A stretch of DNA of 64,000 nt from Burkholderiales bacterium (GTDB taxonomy: Bacteria; Pseudomonadota; Gammaproteobacteria; Burkholderiales; Casimicrobiaceae). The notes under the pieces are model-generated. The model was not told the origin of the DNA, searched no databases, and was given only the letters and a program-made list of their open reading frames with translations. Every line of letters starts with the position of its first letter. Position 1 is the stretch's first letter. Both the position numbers and the translations under genes were made by a program. The DNA lies in assembly GCA_020851235.1 (NCBI GenBank), contig JADZDD010000005.1:1-64000 (forward strand), read 5' to 3'. This document shows positions 8,641 through 18,621 of the stretch, piece after piece.

Positions 8641-10068
8641 TTACAGCTTGTACGCGGCTTTCGCGAAGTCGTGCGCGAGACCAGGCGCCAACTCGAAGGC
8701 TTCGTCTTCCTGCAGGCGGTGCTCACGCACGAGCGTGGCGAGGAAACGGCAGTCGATGCGCCGCGCCACATCGTGTCGCGCGGGAATCGACATGAAGGCG
8801 CGCGTGTCGTCGTTGAAGCCAACCGTATTGTAGAAGCCGGCGGTCTCGGTGGCCTGCTCGCGAAAGCGCAGCATGCCTTCCGGCGAATCGTGGAACCACC
8901 AGGCGGGGCCGAGCTTCAGCGCCGGATAGTGCCCGGCGAGCGGCGCGAGCTCGCGCGCGTACGACGTCTCGTCGAGCGTGAACAGGATGATCGTGAGGTC
9001 GCGCTCGTTGCCGACCGCATCGAGCAGCGGCTTGAGCGCCCGCACGTAGTCGGTGCGGGTGGGGATGTCGGCGCCCTTGTCGCGACCGAAGCCCGCGAAG
9101 AGCTGCGGGTTGTGATTGCGGAAGCTGCCCGGATGAATCTGCATGACGAGGCCGTCGTCGAGGCTCATGCGTGCCATCTCGGTCAGGATCTGACCGCGGA
9201 AGGCTTCGGCCTCGTCGCGCGTGATCGTGCCGGCGAGCGCGCGATCGAGCAGCCGCTGGCATTCGCCCGTGGCGAGATCCGCGGTGCAGGCGGTGGGATG
9301 GCCGTGGTCGGTCGACGTCGCGCCGAGCGACTTGAAGTAGGCGCGCCGGTCGCGATGCGCCGCGAGGTACCCGCTCCACGTCGCGGTATTCTGGTGCGTG
9401 AGGCGCCCCAGTTCGGAGACGTTCGCGGCAAACCCGTCGAAATCCGGATCGGCGACGGGGTCGGGCCGGTACGCCGTCACCACCCTGCCCTTCCACCCCG
9501 AGGCGCGGATCTTGCGATGGTGGTCGAGCGCATCGAGCGGCGATTCGGTCGTCGCGATCACCTCGATGTTGAACCGCTCGAACAGCGCGCGGGGCCGAAA
9601 CTCCGGCCGCGCGAGACAGGCATTGATGCGCTCGAAGTAGCGATCGGCGGACTCTTCGGTCAGTCGCTCGTCGATGCCGAACACCGTATGGAACGCGTGG
9701 TCGAGCCAAAGGCGCGTCGGCGTGCCGCGAAACAGCGGGTAGTGGGCGGCGAACGTCCGCCATATCCTGTGACTGTCGGTTTCGACCCGCAGCGTCGCAG
9801 GCGCGCCCGCCCGCGGTGCGATGCCGAGCTCCTCGAGGCGCACGCCCTGGCTGTAGAGCATGCGAAACACGTAATGATCCGGGATGATGAACAGCGCCGA
9901 CGCATCGGGAAACGCCGGATCGTCCGCGTACCACTGCGGGTCGGTGTGCCCATGCGGACTCACGATCGGCAAGTCCTTGACCGTGGCGTACAGGGCACGC
10001 GCGAGGTCGCGTGTCGACGGATCGCTGGGGAAGAGGCGGTCGGGGTGCAGATCGAGGGGAATCGACAT
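8641..10068 (-). CDS. uxaC: Uronate isomerase
   Basis: This is 475 residues, the normal UxaC length. It has the amidohydrolase-fold metal motif SPHGHTDP near residue 37, [26 protein letters not shown], and a C-terminal GFNDDTRAF segment. UxaC interconverts D-glucuronate with D-fructuronate and D-galacturonate with D-tagaturonate, the first cytoplasmic step of hexuronate breakdown. It is the last gene of the gntR-dctPQM-uxuB-uxaC operon, 36 nt after uxuB. Confidence 0.96.
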   Translation of the reverse strand: MSIPLDLHPDRLFPSDPSTRDLARALYATVKDLPIVSPHGHTDPQWYADDPAFPDASALFIIPDHYVFRMLYSQGVRLEELGIAPRAGAPATLRVETDSHRIWRTFAAHYPLFRGTPTRLWLDHAFHTVFGIDERLTEESADRYFERINACLARPEFRPRALFERFNIEVIATTESPLDALDHHRKIRASGWKGRVVTAYRPDPVADPDFDGFAANVSELGRLTHQNTATWSGYLAAHRDRRAYFKSLGATSTDHGHPTACTADLATGECQRLLDRALAGTITRDEAEAFRGQILTEMARMSLDDGLVMQIHPGSFRNHNPQLFAGFGRDKGADIPTRTDYVRALKPLLDAVGNERDLTIILFTLDETSYARELAPLAGHYPALKLGPAWWFHDSPEGMLRFREQATETAGFYNTVGFNDDTRAFMSIPARHDVARRIDCRFLATLVREHRLQEDEAFELAPGLAHDFAKAAYKL

Positions 10069-10104
10069 GGTCGGTGACTCGCAGGTGGGCGCGCAGCGGT
10101 GGGG

Positions 10105-11580
10105 TCATTCCTGCGCGAGATGCGCGGCGAGCGTCGCCGCGACGCCGTCGCGGAAAAGATGCTCGACGTGGCGGCCGACCGCGGCGCGAAACGCGGCGTG
10201 GCCGGCAAGATCGCCGAACACGCTTGCAAGGCCGAGGAAGCCACCTGCGATCGCCGCCGGATCGTTGCCGGCGCGCGCGACGATCGCGGCAAAGGTCGCG
10301 GCCAGGGGATCCTGGACCTCGATGCGCTCGCCGCGGCCGTCGGTCCCGCTCGCATAGCGAATCCATCCGGCGACGGCCAGCGGCAAGTGCACGAGCGGCG
10401 CCTTCGCGGCGAGGCGATCGCGCACGGCACCGAGCAGGCGCTGCGGCAGCTTCTGCGACCCGTCCATCGCGATCTGGCGCGTGCGGTGCGGCAACGCGGT
10501 GTTGCGAAACCGCGTCATGAGTTCGTCGCAGTAGGCGGCAAGGTCGGTGCCGGCGGGGCGCTCGAGCGTGGGCACGATTTCCTCGTGCATCTGCCGCTGC
10601 ACGAAACGCGCGAGCAGCGGGTCGCTCGACGCCTGCCACACGAAATCGTGCCCCATGAGGAAGCCCAGGTAGGCGAGCGTGGAATGGCTGCCGTTGAGCA
10701 GTCGCAGCTTCATGAGCTCGAAAGGCGCGACGTCGCCCACGAACTGCGCGCCGGCGCGCTCCCACGCAGGCCGCGCGGCGAGGAAGCGATCCTCGATGAC
10801 CCACTGTCCGAAGGGCTCCGCGGTGACGGGGGCCGCGTCGGCGACCGCGAGCTCGCGCGCCGCCTCGGCAATGTCGGCGTCGGTCGTCGCGGGGACGATG
10901 CGGTCGACCATGGTCGAGGGAAACGCGACGTTCTCGCCGATCCAGCGCGCGAGCGCCCGATCGTGCCGCCGCGCGTACGCCTGCACGAGGCCTTCCACCA
11001 TGCGCCCGTTGTGCGGCAGGTTGTCGCAGCAGATGAAGGTGAGCGCTCCGGCACCCGCGGCACGGCGCGCCGCGAGGCCTGCCACGACGATGCCCACCGC
11101 CGAGACGGGGGCACCGGGGTGCGTGAGGTCGTGGGCGATGTCCGGATGCGCGAAGTCGAGCGCTCCCGTCGCCGGGTCGTGGCAGTAGCCCTTTTCCGTG
11201 ACCGTCGACGACACGATCGCGATGCGCGGATCGGCGAAGCGTGCGATGAGCGCGGCGCGGGCGGCACCGGCAAAGATCGTCTCGCGTACCGATCCGATCA
11301 CGCGCGCGTCAACGCCCTCGGTCGTGCGCGTGAGCAGCGTGTACAGGCCGTCCTGCGCCGCGATCGGATCGATGGCGCGCGGTGTCTTGAGCGACACGCC
11401 GCAAATGCCCCAGCGCGGATCGGCGGCAAGCACGTCGTCGGTGTACACGGCCTGGTGCGCCCGGTGGAAGGCGCCCAACCCGAGATGGATGATGCCGACG
11501 CCACACGCGGCCGGTGCGTAGCGCGGCCGCGCGACGCGTGAAGGCAGGTGGTCGAGTGCGGCGAGGCGCAGGCGTTCCAT
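10105..11580 (-). CDS. uxuB: Fructuronate/tagaturonate reductase (mannitol dehydrogenase family)
   Basis: This is 491 residues. The N-terminal NAD-binding region contains GIIHLGLGAFHRAHQAVYTD. The central STVTEKGY and CCDNLPHNG motifs and the catalytic KLRLLNGSHS motif with its active-site lysine mark the long-chain mannitol dehydrogenase/UxuB family. It reduces D-fructuronate to D-mannonate with NADH, or tagaturonate to altronate in the UxaB branch, and sequence alone does not fully settle which. The ATG at 11580 lies 20 nt after dctM. The mannonate dehydratase needed next is not in the window. Confidence 0.92.
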   Translation of the reverse strand: MERLRLAALDHLPSRVARPRYAPAACGVGIIHLGLGAFHRAHQAVYTDDVLAADPRWGICGVSLKTPRAIDPIAAQDGLYTLLTRTTEGVDARVIGSVRETIFAGAARAALIARFADPRIAIVSSTVTEKGYCHDPATGALDFAHPDIAHDLTHPGAPVSAVGIVVAGLAARRAAGAGALTFICCDNLPHNGRMVEGLVQAYARRHDRALARWIGENVAFPSTMVDRIVPATTDADIAEAARELAVADAAPVTAEPFGQWVIEDRFLAARPAWERAGAQFVGDVAPFELMKLRLLNGSHSTLAYLGFLMGHDFVWQASSDPLLARFVQRQMHEEIVPTLERPAGTDLAAYCDELMTRFRNTALPHRTRQIAMDGSQKLPQRLLGAVRDRLAAKAPLVHLPLAVAGWIRYASGTDGRGERIEVQDPLAATFAAIVARAGNDPAAIAGGFLGLASVFGDLAGHAAFRAAVGRHVEHLFRDGVAATLAAHLAQE

Positions 11581-11600
11581 GGGCGGATCCGTGGCCGGAG

Positions 11601-12887
11601 CTACTGGTAGCCGAAGAAGTGCGGCAGCCACATCGAAAACCCGGGGACGTAGGTCACCGCCATCAGCGCCGCCGTGAGTGCGCCGTAGAACGGCAGGATC
11701 GTGCGCATGACCTCCCCGACGCTGAGCCCCCCGATCGCGCAGCCGACGAACTGCGTGGTGCCCACCGGCGGGGTATTGAGGCCCAGCGCACAGTTGACGA
11801 GCAACACGATGCCGAATTGCACCGGATCCATGCCGTACTGTACGACGATCGGCAGGAAGATCGGCGTGCAGATGAGGATCGTGCTCGCCATGTCCATGAA
11901 CGTGCCGAGCACGAACAGGATGATGTTGATGAGCATGAAGATGACCCACGGCTCGGACGATATCGCCGCCATCCAGCGGCCCGTGAGATCGGCGACCTGG
12001 TAGAGCCCGATGAGGTACTGGAACGTCGCCGACACGCCGATCAGCAGCAGCACCACGCCGGTGGTCTTGACCGCGCGCGCCGACGCCTTGAGGAAGTTCT
12101 CGCGCGACATCGTGCGGTAGAGGAACACCGTGATGCACATCGCGTAGAGCACGGCGACCGCGGCCGACTCGGTCGCGGTGAACACGCCCGAGAGAATGCC
12201 GGTGATGATGATCACCGCGACGAAGAGCCCCGGCACGGCCGCAGCGGCCGAGCGCGCCACGGCGCCCCAGCCCGGGAACACGCCGGCGGGATAGCCGCGC
12301 CGCACCGCGACGAAATACGCGGCCACGAGCATGCACAGCGCGAGCACCACCGTCGGCACGACGCCGGCGAGGATCAGCGCCCCGATCGAGACCTTTCCGC
12401 TCGCGGCGAGCGAGTAGATGATCATGTTGTGCGAGGTCGGGGTGAGCGCCCCCACGAGCGACGCGTGCGTCGTCACGTTGACCGCGTAGTCGGCGTCGTA
12501 GCCCTCCTTCTTCATCATGGGAATCATCACGGATCCCATGGCGGAGACGTCGGCCACCGGCGATCCCGAGATGCCGCCGAAGAGCGTGCAGGCGACGACG
12601 TTGGACATCCCGAGGCCGCCGCGCACGTGGCCCACGAGATTCTTGGCGAACGTGACGATCTTGTCGGCGATGCCGCCGTAGAGCATGAGCTCGCCCGCGA
12701 AGATGAAGAACGGGATCGCGAGGAACGAGAAGACGTTCATCCCGCTCATCATCCGCTGGAAGATGACCATGAACGGGAGACCCTCGTAGAGGATCGTGCA
12801 GACGGCGGACAGCCCGATGGCGAACGCCACCGGCACGCCGATGATGAGGAAGAGGAGGAACGTGACGCAGAGGATCGTCAGAGCCAT
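11601..12887 (-). CDS. dctM: TRAP transporter large permease (hexuronate operon)
   Basis: This is 428 residues of almost continuous hydrophobic helices. It carries the DctM-type pattern SFLAIPFFIFAGELM, SGSPVADVSAMGSVMIP and the ALGLNTPPVGTTQFVGC motif of the ion transporter superfamily. With the small permease (10-nt overlap, 12878-12887) it forms the Na+-driven channel that takes substrate from the periplasmic DctP. Being followed by uxuB and uxaC indicates hexuronate uptake. Confidence 0.95.
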   Translation of the reverse strand: MALTILCVTFLLFLIIGVPVAFAIGLSAVCTILYEGLPFMVIFQRMMSGMNVFSFLAIPFFIFAGELMLYGGIADKIVTFAKNLVGHVRGGLGMSNVVACTLFGGISGSPVADVSAMGSVMIPMMKKEGYDADYAVNVTTHASLVGALTPTSHNMIIYSLAASGKVSIGALILAGVVPTVVLALCMLVAAYFVAVRRGYPAGVFPGWGAVARSAAAAVPGLFVAVIIITGILSGVFTATESAAVAVLYAMCITVFLYRTMSRENFLKASARAVKTTGVVLLLIGVSATFQYLIGLYQVADLTGRWMAAISSEPWVIFMLINIILFVLGTFMDMASTILICTPIFLPIVVQYGMDPVQFGIVLLVNCALGLNTPPVGTTQFVGCAIGGLSVGEVMRTILPFYGALTAALMAVTYVPGFSMWLPHFFGYQ

Positions 12888-13366
12888 GCCGGTTCAACCT
12901 CCCTGCGGGCCAGGATCGCCACGAAGTGCTCGATCGAGAAGAGCACGATCAGCGCGCCGGAGACGAGCAGCGGGGCGTAATGCCACGCCTCGGAGATGCC
13001 GAGCGTGGGGATCTTGTACTCGAAGACGCCGGACATGAGACCCCAGCCGCCGGCGACCATCATGGCGCCGAACATCGTGACCAGCACGTGGATCACGAGC
13101 TCGAGCCGCAGGCGCCACTTCTCCGGCACGAGGACGAGCAGCGACTCCATGCCGATGTGGCCGGCGTCGCGCACCCCGACCGCAGCCCCCAGGAGCGCGA
13201 CGTACAGGATGAGCACGAGGGTGAGACTCTCCGCCCAGGTGGGCGTGTCGTTCATCACGTAGCGCCCGAAGACCTGGTAGAGCACGGCGGCGACGATCGC
13301 GTACAGACCGATCACCGCCGCGATCATGCAGTACTTGGCGAGGAACGCGTTGAACCGGGTGAACAT
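12878..13366 (-). CDS. dctQ: TRAP transporter small permease (hexuronate operon)
   Basis: This is 162 residues with four predicted transmembrane helices. The DctQ features are a basic N-terminus, FGRYVMNDTPTWAESLTL after helix 1-2, LLGAAVGVRDAGHIGMESL, and a helical C-terminus. It overlaps dctM by 10 nt and lies 125 nt downstream of dctP. A perfect hairpin sits in that gap next to the dctP stop. It is the membrane partner that stabilises DctM and docks the binding protein. Confidence 0.93.
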   Translation of the reverse strand: MFTRFNAFLAKYCMIAAVIGLYAIVAAVLYQVFGRYVMNDTPTWAESLTLVLILYVALLGAAVGVRDAGHIGMESLLVLVPEKWRLRLELVIHVLVTMFGAMMVAGGWGLMSGVFEYKIPTLGISEAWHYAPLLVSGALIVLFSIEHFVAILARREVEPAWL

Positions 13367-13452
13367 GACGATCCTTCCGGAATCGCCGCATCACGAAGCC
13401 GCGGCAGTGGCACGTCGAGGCTCGAACCGGCGCCTCGGCGCCGGCCCGGCCG

Positions 13453-13482
13453 GCGTGGCGGCACGCGCACGCGCCGCCACGC
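13453..13482 (-). promoter_or_regulatory. Intercistronic hairpin between dctP and dctQ
   Basis: GCGTGGCGGC at 13453-13462 and GCCGCCACGC at 13473-13482 form a perfect 10-bp stem with a 10-nt loop, 9 nt after the dctP stop. No U-tract follows. Such structures after binding-protein genes commonly protect the upstream mRNA or cause partial termination, giving more DctP than membrane subunits. A shorter GC inverted repeat lies about 30 nt further downstream in the transcript. Confidence 0.55.
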
Positions 13483-13491
13483 GAAGGCACA

Positions 13492-14463
13492 TCAGTTCAT
13501 CGCCTGGATCTTGCCGACCATGTCCTTCATCTTGGCGTCGGTGATGAACTTGTCGTACACGGGCTTCATCGCGTCCTGGAACGATTTCTTGTCGACCTCG
13601 ATGATCTGCGCGCCTCCCTTCTCGACGATCGCGCGGGACTTCGCCTCCTTCTCGTCCCACAGCTTGCGCATGTACGGCACCGAGGCCTTCGCGGCATCGC
13701 GCCACATCTGCTGCTCGGCCGGCGGGAGCGTGTCCCAGACCTTCTTCGACATGAGGAGCATCTCGGGCGCCATCGAGTGCTCGGTGATCGAATAGTTCTT
13801 CGCCACCTCGAAGTGGCGCGACGTGTCGTACGACGGCCAGTTGTTCTCGGCGCCGTCGACGAGGCCGGTCTTCAGGGCGGTGTACACCTCGCCGTACGGC
13901 ATCGGCGTGGCGTTGGCGCCCATCGCCTGCAGGAGCGCGACCCACAGGTCCGATTGCTGCACGCGGATCTTCATGCCCTTGACGTCGGCGAGCGTCTTCA
14001 CCGGCTTCTTGGTCGTGTACAGCGACCGCGAACCCGAGTCGTAGAAGGCGAGTCCGATGTAGCCCTGCTTCTCGCAGGCCTTGAGGATCTCGTCGCCGAT
14101 CGGGCCATCGAGAACCTTGCGCATGTGGTCCTTCGACTTGAACAGGAAGGGCATCGTGGGCACCATCGTTTCCGGGCAGATGTTGTTCATCGGCGCGACG
14201 TTGATGCGCACGAGGTCGAGCGCTCCGATCTTCACCTGCTCGATCGTGTCCTTCTCGCCGCCGAGCTGGGTGCCCGTGTACACCTTGATCGTGTCGCGGC
14301 CGTTGGTCTTCTGCTTGATGTAGTCGCTCATGAACTTCACCGCCATCACCGTCGGGTAATCCTCGGGATGGACGTCGGCGGAGCGGTATTCCTTGGCGGC
14401 CGCCGGCAGGCAGACCGCGGCGACGGCGAGCGCCGTGGCGAGTTGCGTGAAACGAAGCTTCAT
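13492..14463 (-). CDS. dctP: TRAP transporter substrate-binding protein (hexuronate operon)
   Basis: This is 323 residues with a Sec signal ([22 protein letters not shown]), so it is periplasmic. It has the DctP-family core: [20 protein letters not shown], then [10 protein letters not shown] with the arginine that salt-bridges the substrate carboxylate, [14 protein letters not shown] and [11 protein letters not shown]. Linkage to uxaC/uxuB and a FadR-family regulator points to D-glucuronate and/or D-galacturonate as ligand. It starts 16 nt after the regulator gene, so the two are co-transcribed. Confidence 0.94.
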   Translation of the reverse strand: MKLRFTQLATALAVAAVCLPAAAKEYRSADVHPEDYPTVMAVKFMSDYIKQKTNGRDTIKVYTGTQLGGEKDTIEQVKIGALDLVRINVAPMNNICPETMVPTMPFLFKSKDHMRKVLDGPIGDEILKACEKQGYIGLAFYDSGSRSLYTTKKPVKTLADVKGMKIRVQQSDLWVALLQAMGANATPMPYGEVYTALKTGLVDGAENNWPSYDTSRHFEVAKNYSITEHSMAPEMLLMSKKVWDTLPPAEQQMWRDAAKASVPYMRKLWDEKEAKSRAIVEKGGAQIIEVDKKSFQDAMKPVYDKFITDAKMKDMVGKIQAMN

Positions 14464-14479
14464 GGTGTTGCCTCCTGGT

Positions 14480-15259
14480 TCAGGTCGAAGACTGCGTGGT
14501 GATGGTGCGCCTGTGTGCGGACGCGGTGCGGCGCGCCCGGTCCTTCATGCCCTCGTCCGGGGCGATGTGGTCCCAGTTGCGTGCGAACTCGCGCTCGACA
14601 TGTGCGAGGTGCCGATGCATCGCGGCCCGCGCGCCGTCCGCGTCGCGCGCCTCGATGGCATCGATGATCGCCGCGTGATCGACGAGCGTCGCCGCGCGGA
14701 TCTTCTTCGTATGGAAGTACGTCTCGATGCGCGACCACAGCGTGCCGCGCCGTTGCTGCCAGAGTCCCTCGACGACGAGCGCGAGCGAGCCGTTGCCGGT
14801 CGCTGCCGCGATCCGCACGTGGAACTCGCGGTCGGCGGCGTCGCGCTGGGCGGCGTTGTCCGCCTGGTCGCGCATGCGCTCCACCGTCGCGCGCAACGCC
14901 GCGATGTCGGCCTTCTTCGCGGTTCTCGCCGCCCGCGCGCAGATCTCGCCCTCGATGAGGCGGCGTGCCGCCAGAAGCTCGAACGGGCTCGGGCCGTCAT
15001 CGGCGAGGCCGGCGATCCGCGCGGGCCCCGATGCGGTGACGAAGATGCCCGAGCCGACGCGCACCTCGACCCGCCCGGCGATCTCGAGCGAAATCACCGC
15101 CTCACGCACCGACGTGCGCGACACGCCGAGGAGGAGCGCCAACTCGCGCTCGGCCGGCAGGCGCGATCCGGGAGGAAACTCGCCGTTGTCGATGAGCGCA
15201 GCGATCTGCCCGGCGATCTGCCGGTACAAGCGCAACGGTTCGACCGTATGCAGCGGCAC
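14480..15259 (-). CDS. GntR/FadR-family regulator of the hexuronate operon
   Basis: This is 259 residues from a GTG at 15259, chosen because GGAGGAG lies 9 nt upstream; the frame is open further but without family similarity. The N-terminal winged helix shows [60 protein letters not shown] (residues about 12-70 of the protein, quoted here only by its span of motifs: [13 protein letters not shown] and SRTSVREA). The C-terminal FCD domain has the metal-site residues in [15 protein letters not shown] and [10 protein letters not shown]. Members such as UxuR and ExuR repress hexuronate genes until the sugar acid binds. It is the first gene of its operon, with a matching operator at 15398-15408. 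Confidence 0.92.
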   Translation of the reverse strand: MPLHTVEPLRLYRQIAGQIAALIDNGEFPPGSRLPAERELALLLGVSRTSVREAVISLEIAGRVEVRVGSGIFVTASGPARIAGLADDGPSPFELLAARRLIEGEICARAARTAKKADIAALRATVERMRDQADNAAQRDAADREFHVRIAAATGNGSLALVVEGLWQQRRGTLWSRIETYFHTKKIRAATLVDHAAIIDAIEARDADGARAAMHRHLAHVEREFARNWDHIAPDEGMKDRARRTASAHRRTITTQSST

Positions 15260-15366
15260 GAAGGTGGTCTCCTCCAGTGCGCTCGCGGGTCGACTCGCCC
15301 GGTTCGCGCCCTCGCCAGGACCCTCCAGGTGAAGGGCCGCGCCCGGCGGGGCCGCGCGCGTCGCGA

Positions 15367-15396
15367 ACTGTACGCGGGCTCCCGGTCGAAGGTCAA
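15367..15396 (-). promoter_or_regulatory. Candidate promoter of the gntR-dctPQM-uxuB-uxaC operon
   Basis: Reading the minus strand, TTGACC (15391-15396) and TACAGT (15367-15372) are separated by 18 nt. They lie about 110 nt upstream of the regulator's GTG start. The site is directly downstream of the TGGT-N3-ACCA operator, 1 nt away, in a position where a bound FadR-type dimer would block RNA polymerase. Confidence 0.5.
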
Positions 15397-15397
15397 G

Positions 15398-15408
15398 TGG
15401 TCCAACCA
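15398..15408 (-). promoter_or_regulatory. FadR/UxuR-type operator TGGTTGGACCA
   Basis: The 11-mer TGGTTGGACCA is an exact TGGT-N3-ACCA palindrome, the core recognised by FadR-subfamily GntR repressors. It lies next to the -35 of the operon promoter, whose first gene encodes such a regulator, so autoregulation is expected. A further TGGT half-site lies 8 nt upstream. Confidence 0.6.
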
Positions 15409-15519
15409 CCAGACCATTTGCGACCCCGTGCGCCAGGTGCCCCCGAGCGGGGAACTCCGGGGTCGCCCCGGCCGGGTCCGGCGACCGCGCGCGCCGAACC
15501 CGAGCCAGGCGCCGGCTGC

Positions 15520-16023
15520 CTACGCCTTGCGCGGCGTCGCCAGGAAATGCCCGGAGCGTCCGCCGGACTTCTCGAGAAGGCCGACCGCCTCGATGCGCAT
15601 GCCGCGATCGACCGCCTTGCACATGTCGTAGACCGTCAGGAGCCCCGCCGTGACGGCGGTGAGCGCTTCCATCTCCACACCCGTGCGCGCCACGGTCTCC
15701 ACCGTCGCCTCCACCGTCACGGCGCTGTCGCCGGCGTCGACGTGGAGATCGACGGCCACCCGCGTGATGGGCAGCGGATGACACAAGGGAATGAGATCGG
15801 CCGCCCGCTTGGCCGCGGCAATGGCCGCCACACGCGCGACACCCAGCACGTCACCCTTGCGGGCCGCGCCGTCGCGGATCATGGCGAGCGTGGCCGGTTG
15901 CATGACGATCCGCCCGCCCGCCCGGGCGACGCGATGCGTGACCTCCTTGCCGCCGACGTCCACCATGTGAGCGCGGCCGGCCGCGTCGAAGTGGGTAAAA
16001 TGGGCGTCGCCCGGCTCGGCCAC
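15520..16023 (-). CDS. moaC: Cyclic pyranopterin monophosphate synthase
   Basis: About 167 residues from a GTG at 16023. An in-frame ATG at 16143 would add about 40 residues lacking family similarity, so the start is moderately certain. MoaC signatures are clear: [38 protein letters not shown], the active-site [10 protein letters not shown], and [28 protein letters not shown]-type helix residues ending in [12 protein letters not shown]. The enzyme acts with MoaA to convert GTP to cPMP in molybdenum cofactor synthesis. It is divergent from bepA. Confidence 0.93.
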   Translation of the reverse strand: MAEPGDAHFTHFDAAGRAHMVDVGGKEVTHRVARAGGRIVMQPATLAMIRDGAARKGDVLGVARVAAIAAAKRAADLIPLCHPLPITRVAVDLHVDAGDSAVTVEATVETVARTGVEMEALTAVTAGLLTVYDMCKAVDRGMRIEAVGLLEKSGGRSGHFLATPRKA

Positions 16024-16109
16024 GGTCGCCCGCGGCGACGCGCCGGCGCTTGTGGCCGCCTTCGCAGCCTGTCGGGCGTCACGGGAGCGTGCCAAGGGAT
16101 CGTTCCAGG

Positions 16110-17882
16110 ATGAACTCTTTGCCTGCGGCGGGCATCTTAGCATCGTCGATCCCACGACCTCGCGCGCGTCCCCTCGTGTTCCGTTCCCTGCCTCCGGCAT
16201 TGCGCATCGCACCGCTCGCGCGACGCGTGATCGCCGGCCTCGTCGCGCTCTCGCTCGCGTCGGCACCGCTCGCGCAGGCGCCCGCCGCCACGACCGCCGC
16301 CAACGCGGCAGCGCGCGGCACGACCGCCACGCAAGGCACGCCAGGCCTGCCGTCGCTATGGAGCTCGGTTCCGGTCGAGCGTGACGGGGCGTGGTCACAG
16401 GCGAGTCCCGCCGCGCCGTCCGGAGCGAATCCGTCGCTGCGCGCCGTCTCGCCGCTGCCTGACCTGGGCGACGCGTCGCAGGTCGCGCTGTCGCCGATGC
16501 AGGAACGCAAGGTCGGCAATGCCATCATGCGCCAGATCCGGGCACAGGGTGGCTACCTCGAGGACCCCGAGGTCAACGACTATCTCAACGAACTGGGCTA
16601 TCGGCTGCAGGTTGCCGCCGATGACTCCAAGCAGGACTTCGAGTTCTTCGCGGTCCCGGACGGCGCCATCAATGCGTTCGCGCTCCCCGGTGGCTACATC
16701 GGTGTGAATACCGGACTCATCCTCCTCGCGCAAAACGAATCCGAACTCGCGAGCGTGCTCGCGCACGAGATGTCGCACGTCACGCAGCGCCACATGGCGC
16801 GCATGATCGACAACCAGAAGAACAACATGCTGATGACGCTCGCCGGCCTCGCGCTCGCCGTCCTCGCCGCCCAAGGCGGTGGCGCGAGCCGCGGCGACGC
16901 GGTGAATGCGGCGATCGCCAGCACGCAGGCACTCTCGGTGCAGCAACAACTCAACTTCACGCGCGAGAACGAGTACGAGGCCGATCGCATCGGCTTCCAG
17001 CGTCTGACCGCCGCCGGCTTCGATCCGGGCGCCGCGGCCACGTTCATGGAACGCCTGCAACGCTCGACGCGCTTCGTCGACGGCAACACGCCGTCGTACC
17101 TGCGCACGCACCCGATCACCTACGAGCGCATCGCCGAGGCGCAGGCTCGCGCGCAGAACCTGCCGTATCGGCAGGTGCAAGACTCGCTCGAATTCCATCT
17201 CGTGCGGGCGCTCCTCAAGAGCTACCAGGGGGATGCCCGCGAGCAGGTCACGAACTTCGAGGCGGCGCTGCGCGAGCGCAAGTTCAACAGCGAGGTGGCC
17301 GAGCGCTACGGGCTCGTCGCGGCGCTGCTGCGCGCCGAGAACATCGCGCGCGCCAAGGCGGAGCTCGCGCGGCTCGAGAAAATTGCACCGCCGCACCCGA
17401 TGATCGACGCCATGGCAGGCCACGTGCTCATGGGCGCCAGGGAATACGATGCGGCCGCGCAGCGCTTCGCGAGCGCGCTCGCCCGCTACCCCAACAAGAT
17501 GCAACTCGTGTACGACTACCCAGAGGCGCTGCTCAAGGCGGGAAAGCCGGCGCAGGCCGCGGCCTTCGTCGAAACGCAGCTCCTGCGCTTCCCCGGCAAC
17601 GGACCGTTGCATCGCATCGCGGCGCGCGCGTACGCGGAGCAGAACATGCGCTCGAAGGAGCACCAGCACCAGGGCGAGTACTACGCGTGGGCCGGGGCGC
17701 TTTCGCTTGCCATCGGTCAACTGGAGCTCGCGAGCAAGGCGGGTGACGGCGACTTCTACCAGAACTCCGTGGTCGACACCCGGCTTCGCACGCTGCGCGC
17801 GGAGCAGGCGGAACTGCAAAAGCACCCATTCGGACGCTCCGGACTCGCAGCCCTCGCGCCACCTGCCGCTTCTGACAGGTAG
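16110..17882 (+). CDS. bepA: BepA-like periplasmic M48 metalloprotease/chaperone with TPR
   Basis: This is 590 residues from the ATG at 16110. A hydrophobic signal ([18 protein letters not shown], about residues 40-57) precedes an Ala/Pro-rich stretch of 60 residues. The M48 domain has [17 protein letters not shown], the zinc site HEMSH (H219, E220, H223) and NEYEADRIG with E288 as probable third ligand. A C-terminal TPR region (about 350-570) follows. BepA assists LptD assembly and degrades stalled outer-membrane proteins. The N-terminal linker is longer than in E. coli BepA. Confidence 0.92.
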   Translation: MNSLPAAGILASSIPRPRARPLVFRSLPPALRIAPLARRVIAGLVALSLASAPLAQAPAATTAANAAARGTTATQGTPGLPSLWSSVPVERDGAWSQASPAAPSGANPSLRAVSPLPDLGDASQVALSPMQERKVGNAIMRQIRAQGGYLEDPEVNDYLNELGYRLQVAADDSKQDFEFFAVPDGAINAFALPGGYIGVNTGLILLAQNESELASVLAHEMSHVTQRHMARMIDNQKNNMLMTLAGLALAVLAAQGGGASRGDAVNAAIASTQALSVQQQLNFTRENEYEADRIGFQRLTAAGFDPGAAATFMERLQRSTRFVDGNTPSYLRTHPITYERIAEAQARAQNLPYRQVQDSLEFHLVRALLKSYQGDAREQVTNFEAALRERKFNSEVAERYGLVAALLRAENIARAKAELARLEKIAPPHPMIDAMAGHVLMGAREYDAAAQRFASALARYPNKMQLVYDYPEALLKAGKPAQAAAFVETQLLRFPGNGPLHRIAARAYAEQNMRSKEHQHQGEYYAWAGALSLAIGQLELASKAGDGDFYQNSVVDTRLRTLRAEQAELQKHPFGRSGLAALAPPAASDR

Positions 17883-17946
17883 TCGCCGGCGGTTTCATCC
17901 CGCATAGTCGTCGCGCGTCCCGTCGAACGCGCCTGCGGGAGGAGCC

Positions 17947-18594
17947 ATGAAGCTACTCGTCGTCGACGATCATCCGCTCATCGTGCATGCCCTGCGCGAG
18001 GTCCTGCCCGATCTCGCCGGCAACATCGAGCTCCTCGCCGCGGCCACCCGCGACGAGGCGCTCGCGCAGGTGGCGCGCCATCCGGACTGCGCGCTCGTGC
18101 TGCTCGACCTCGCGGTGCCCGGCGCGCACGGCCTCGACCTCCTCGCCGAGTTGCGGCGAACGCATCCGCGCCTGCCGATCGTCGTTCTCTCCGCGACGCA
18201 CGACGCCGCGACCGTCGGCGCGGCGCTCGCCGCCGGGGCGCGCGGCTTCATTGCCAAGACGGCGGATCCGTCCGCGATGCTCGATGCGATCCGCACCGTG
18301 CTCGCCGGCGGCACGCACGTCCCGCACACCCACGCACGAGCCCGCGTGCGCGAGATCGCCGGCGTGGCGGTCGACGTCCTCGGCCTCACGCCACGGCAGA
18401 GCGAGGTCATGCTGCTGCTCGCCGAGGGCAAGCCCAACAAGATGATCTGCCGCGCGCTGAAGCTCTCCGAAGGCACGGTCAAGGTCCACGTCTCGGCGAT
18501 CCTGCGGGCGCTCAACGTCCATTCCCGGTCGCAGGTCGTCGCCGAGCTCGCCCGCCGTGGCATCCGCGGCGAGTCGCACGCGCTCGGTCCGTAG
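17947..18594 (+). CDS. NarL/FixJ-family response regulator
   Basis: This is 215 residues. The receiver domain has acidic residues D7 and D8, the phospho-accepting D54 in VLLDLAVPG, and K104 in GFIAKTA. The LuxR-type helix-turn-helix follows, with LTPRQSEVMLLLAEGKPNKMI and LSEGTVKVHVSAIL at about 150-190. GGGAGGAGCC just before the ATG is a strong ribosome-binding site. The hybrid kinase gene starts 27 nt downstream, so the two likely form one phosphorelay. Target genes are not evident. Confidence 0.92.
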   Translation: MKLLVVDDHPLIVHALREVLPDLAGNIELLAAATRDEALAQVARHPDCALVLLDLAVPGAHGLDLLAELRRTHPRLPIVVLSATHDAATVGAALAAGARGFIAKTADPSAMLDAIRTVLAGGTHVPHTHARARVREIAGVAVDVLGLTPRQSEVMLLLAEGKPNKMICRALKLSEGTVKVHVSAILRALNVHSRSQVVAELARRGIRGESHALGP

Positions 18595-18621
18595 CCGCCA
18601 CCACGCGCGCGGGGCGCAGGC

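Noticed and set aside
11514-12980. 488-residue plus-strand frame rich in Arg, Asp, His and Glu
   Set aside because: Antisense of uxuB/dctM/dctQ. The composition is the usual shadow of hydrophobic codons in high-GC DNA.
15409-15519. Terminator-like GC stems between moaC and the regulator gene
   Set aside because: Several overlapping 4-5-bp stems are possible in this GC-rich stretch, but none is long or followed by a U-tract, so no terminator is called.
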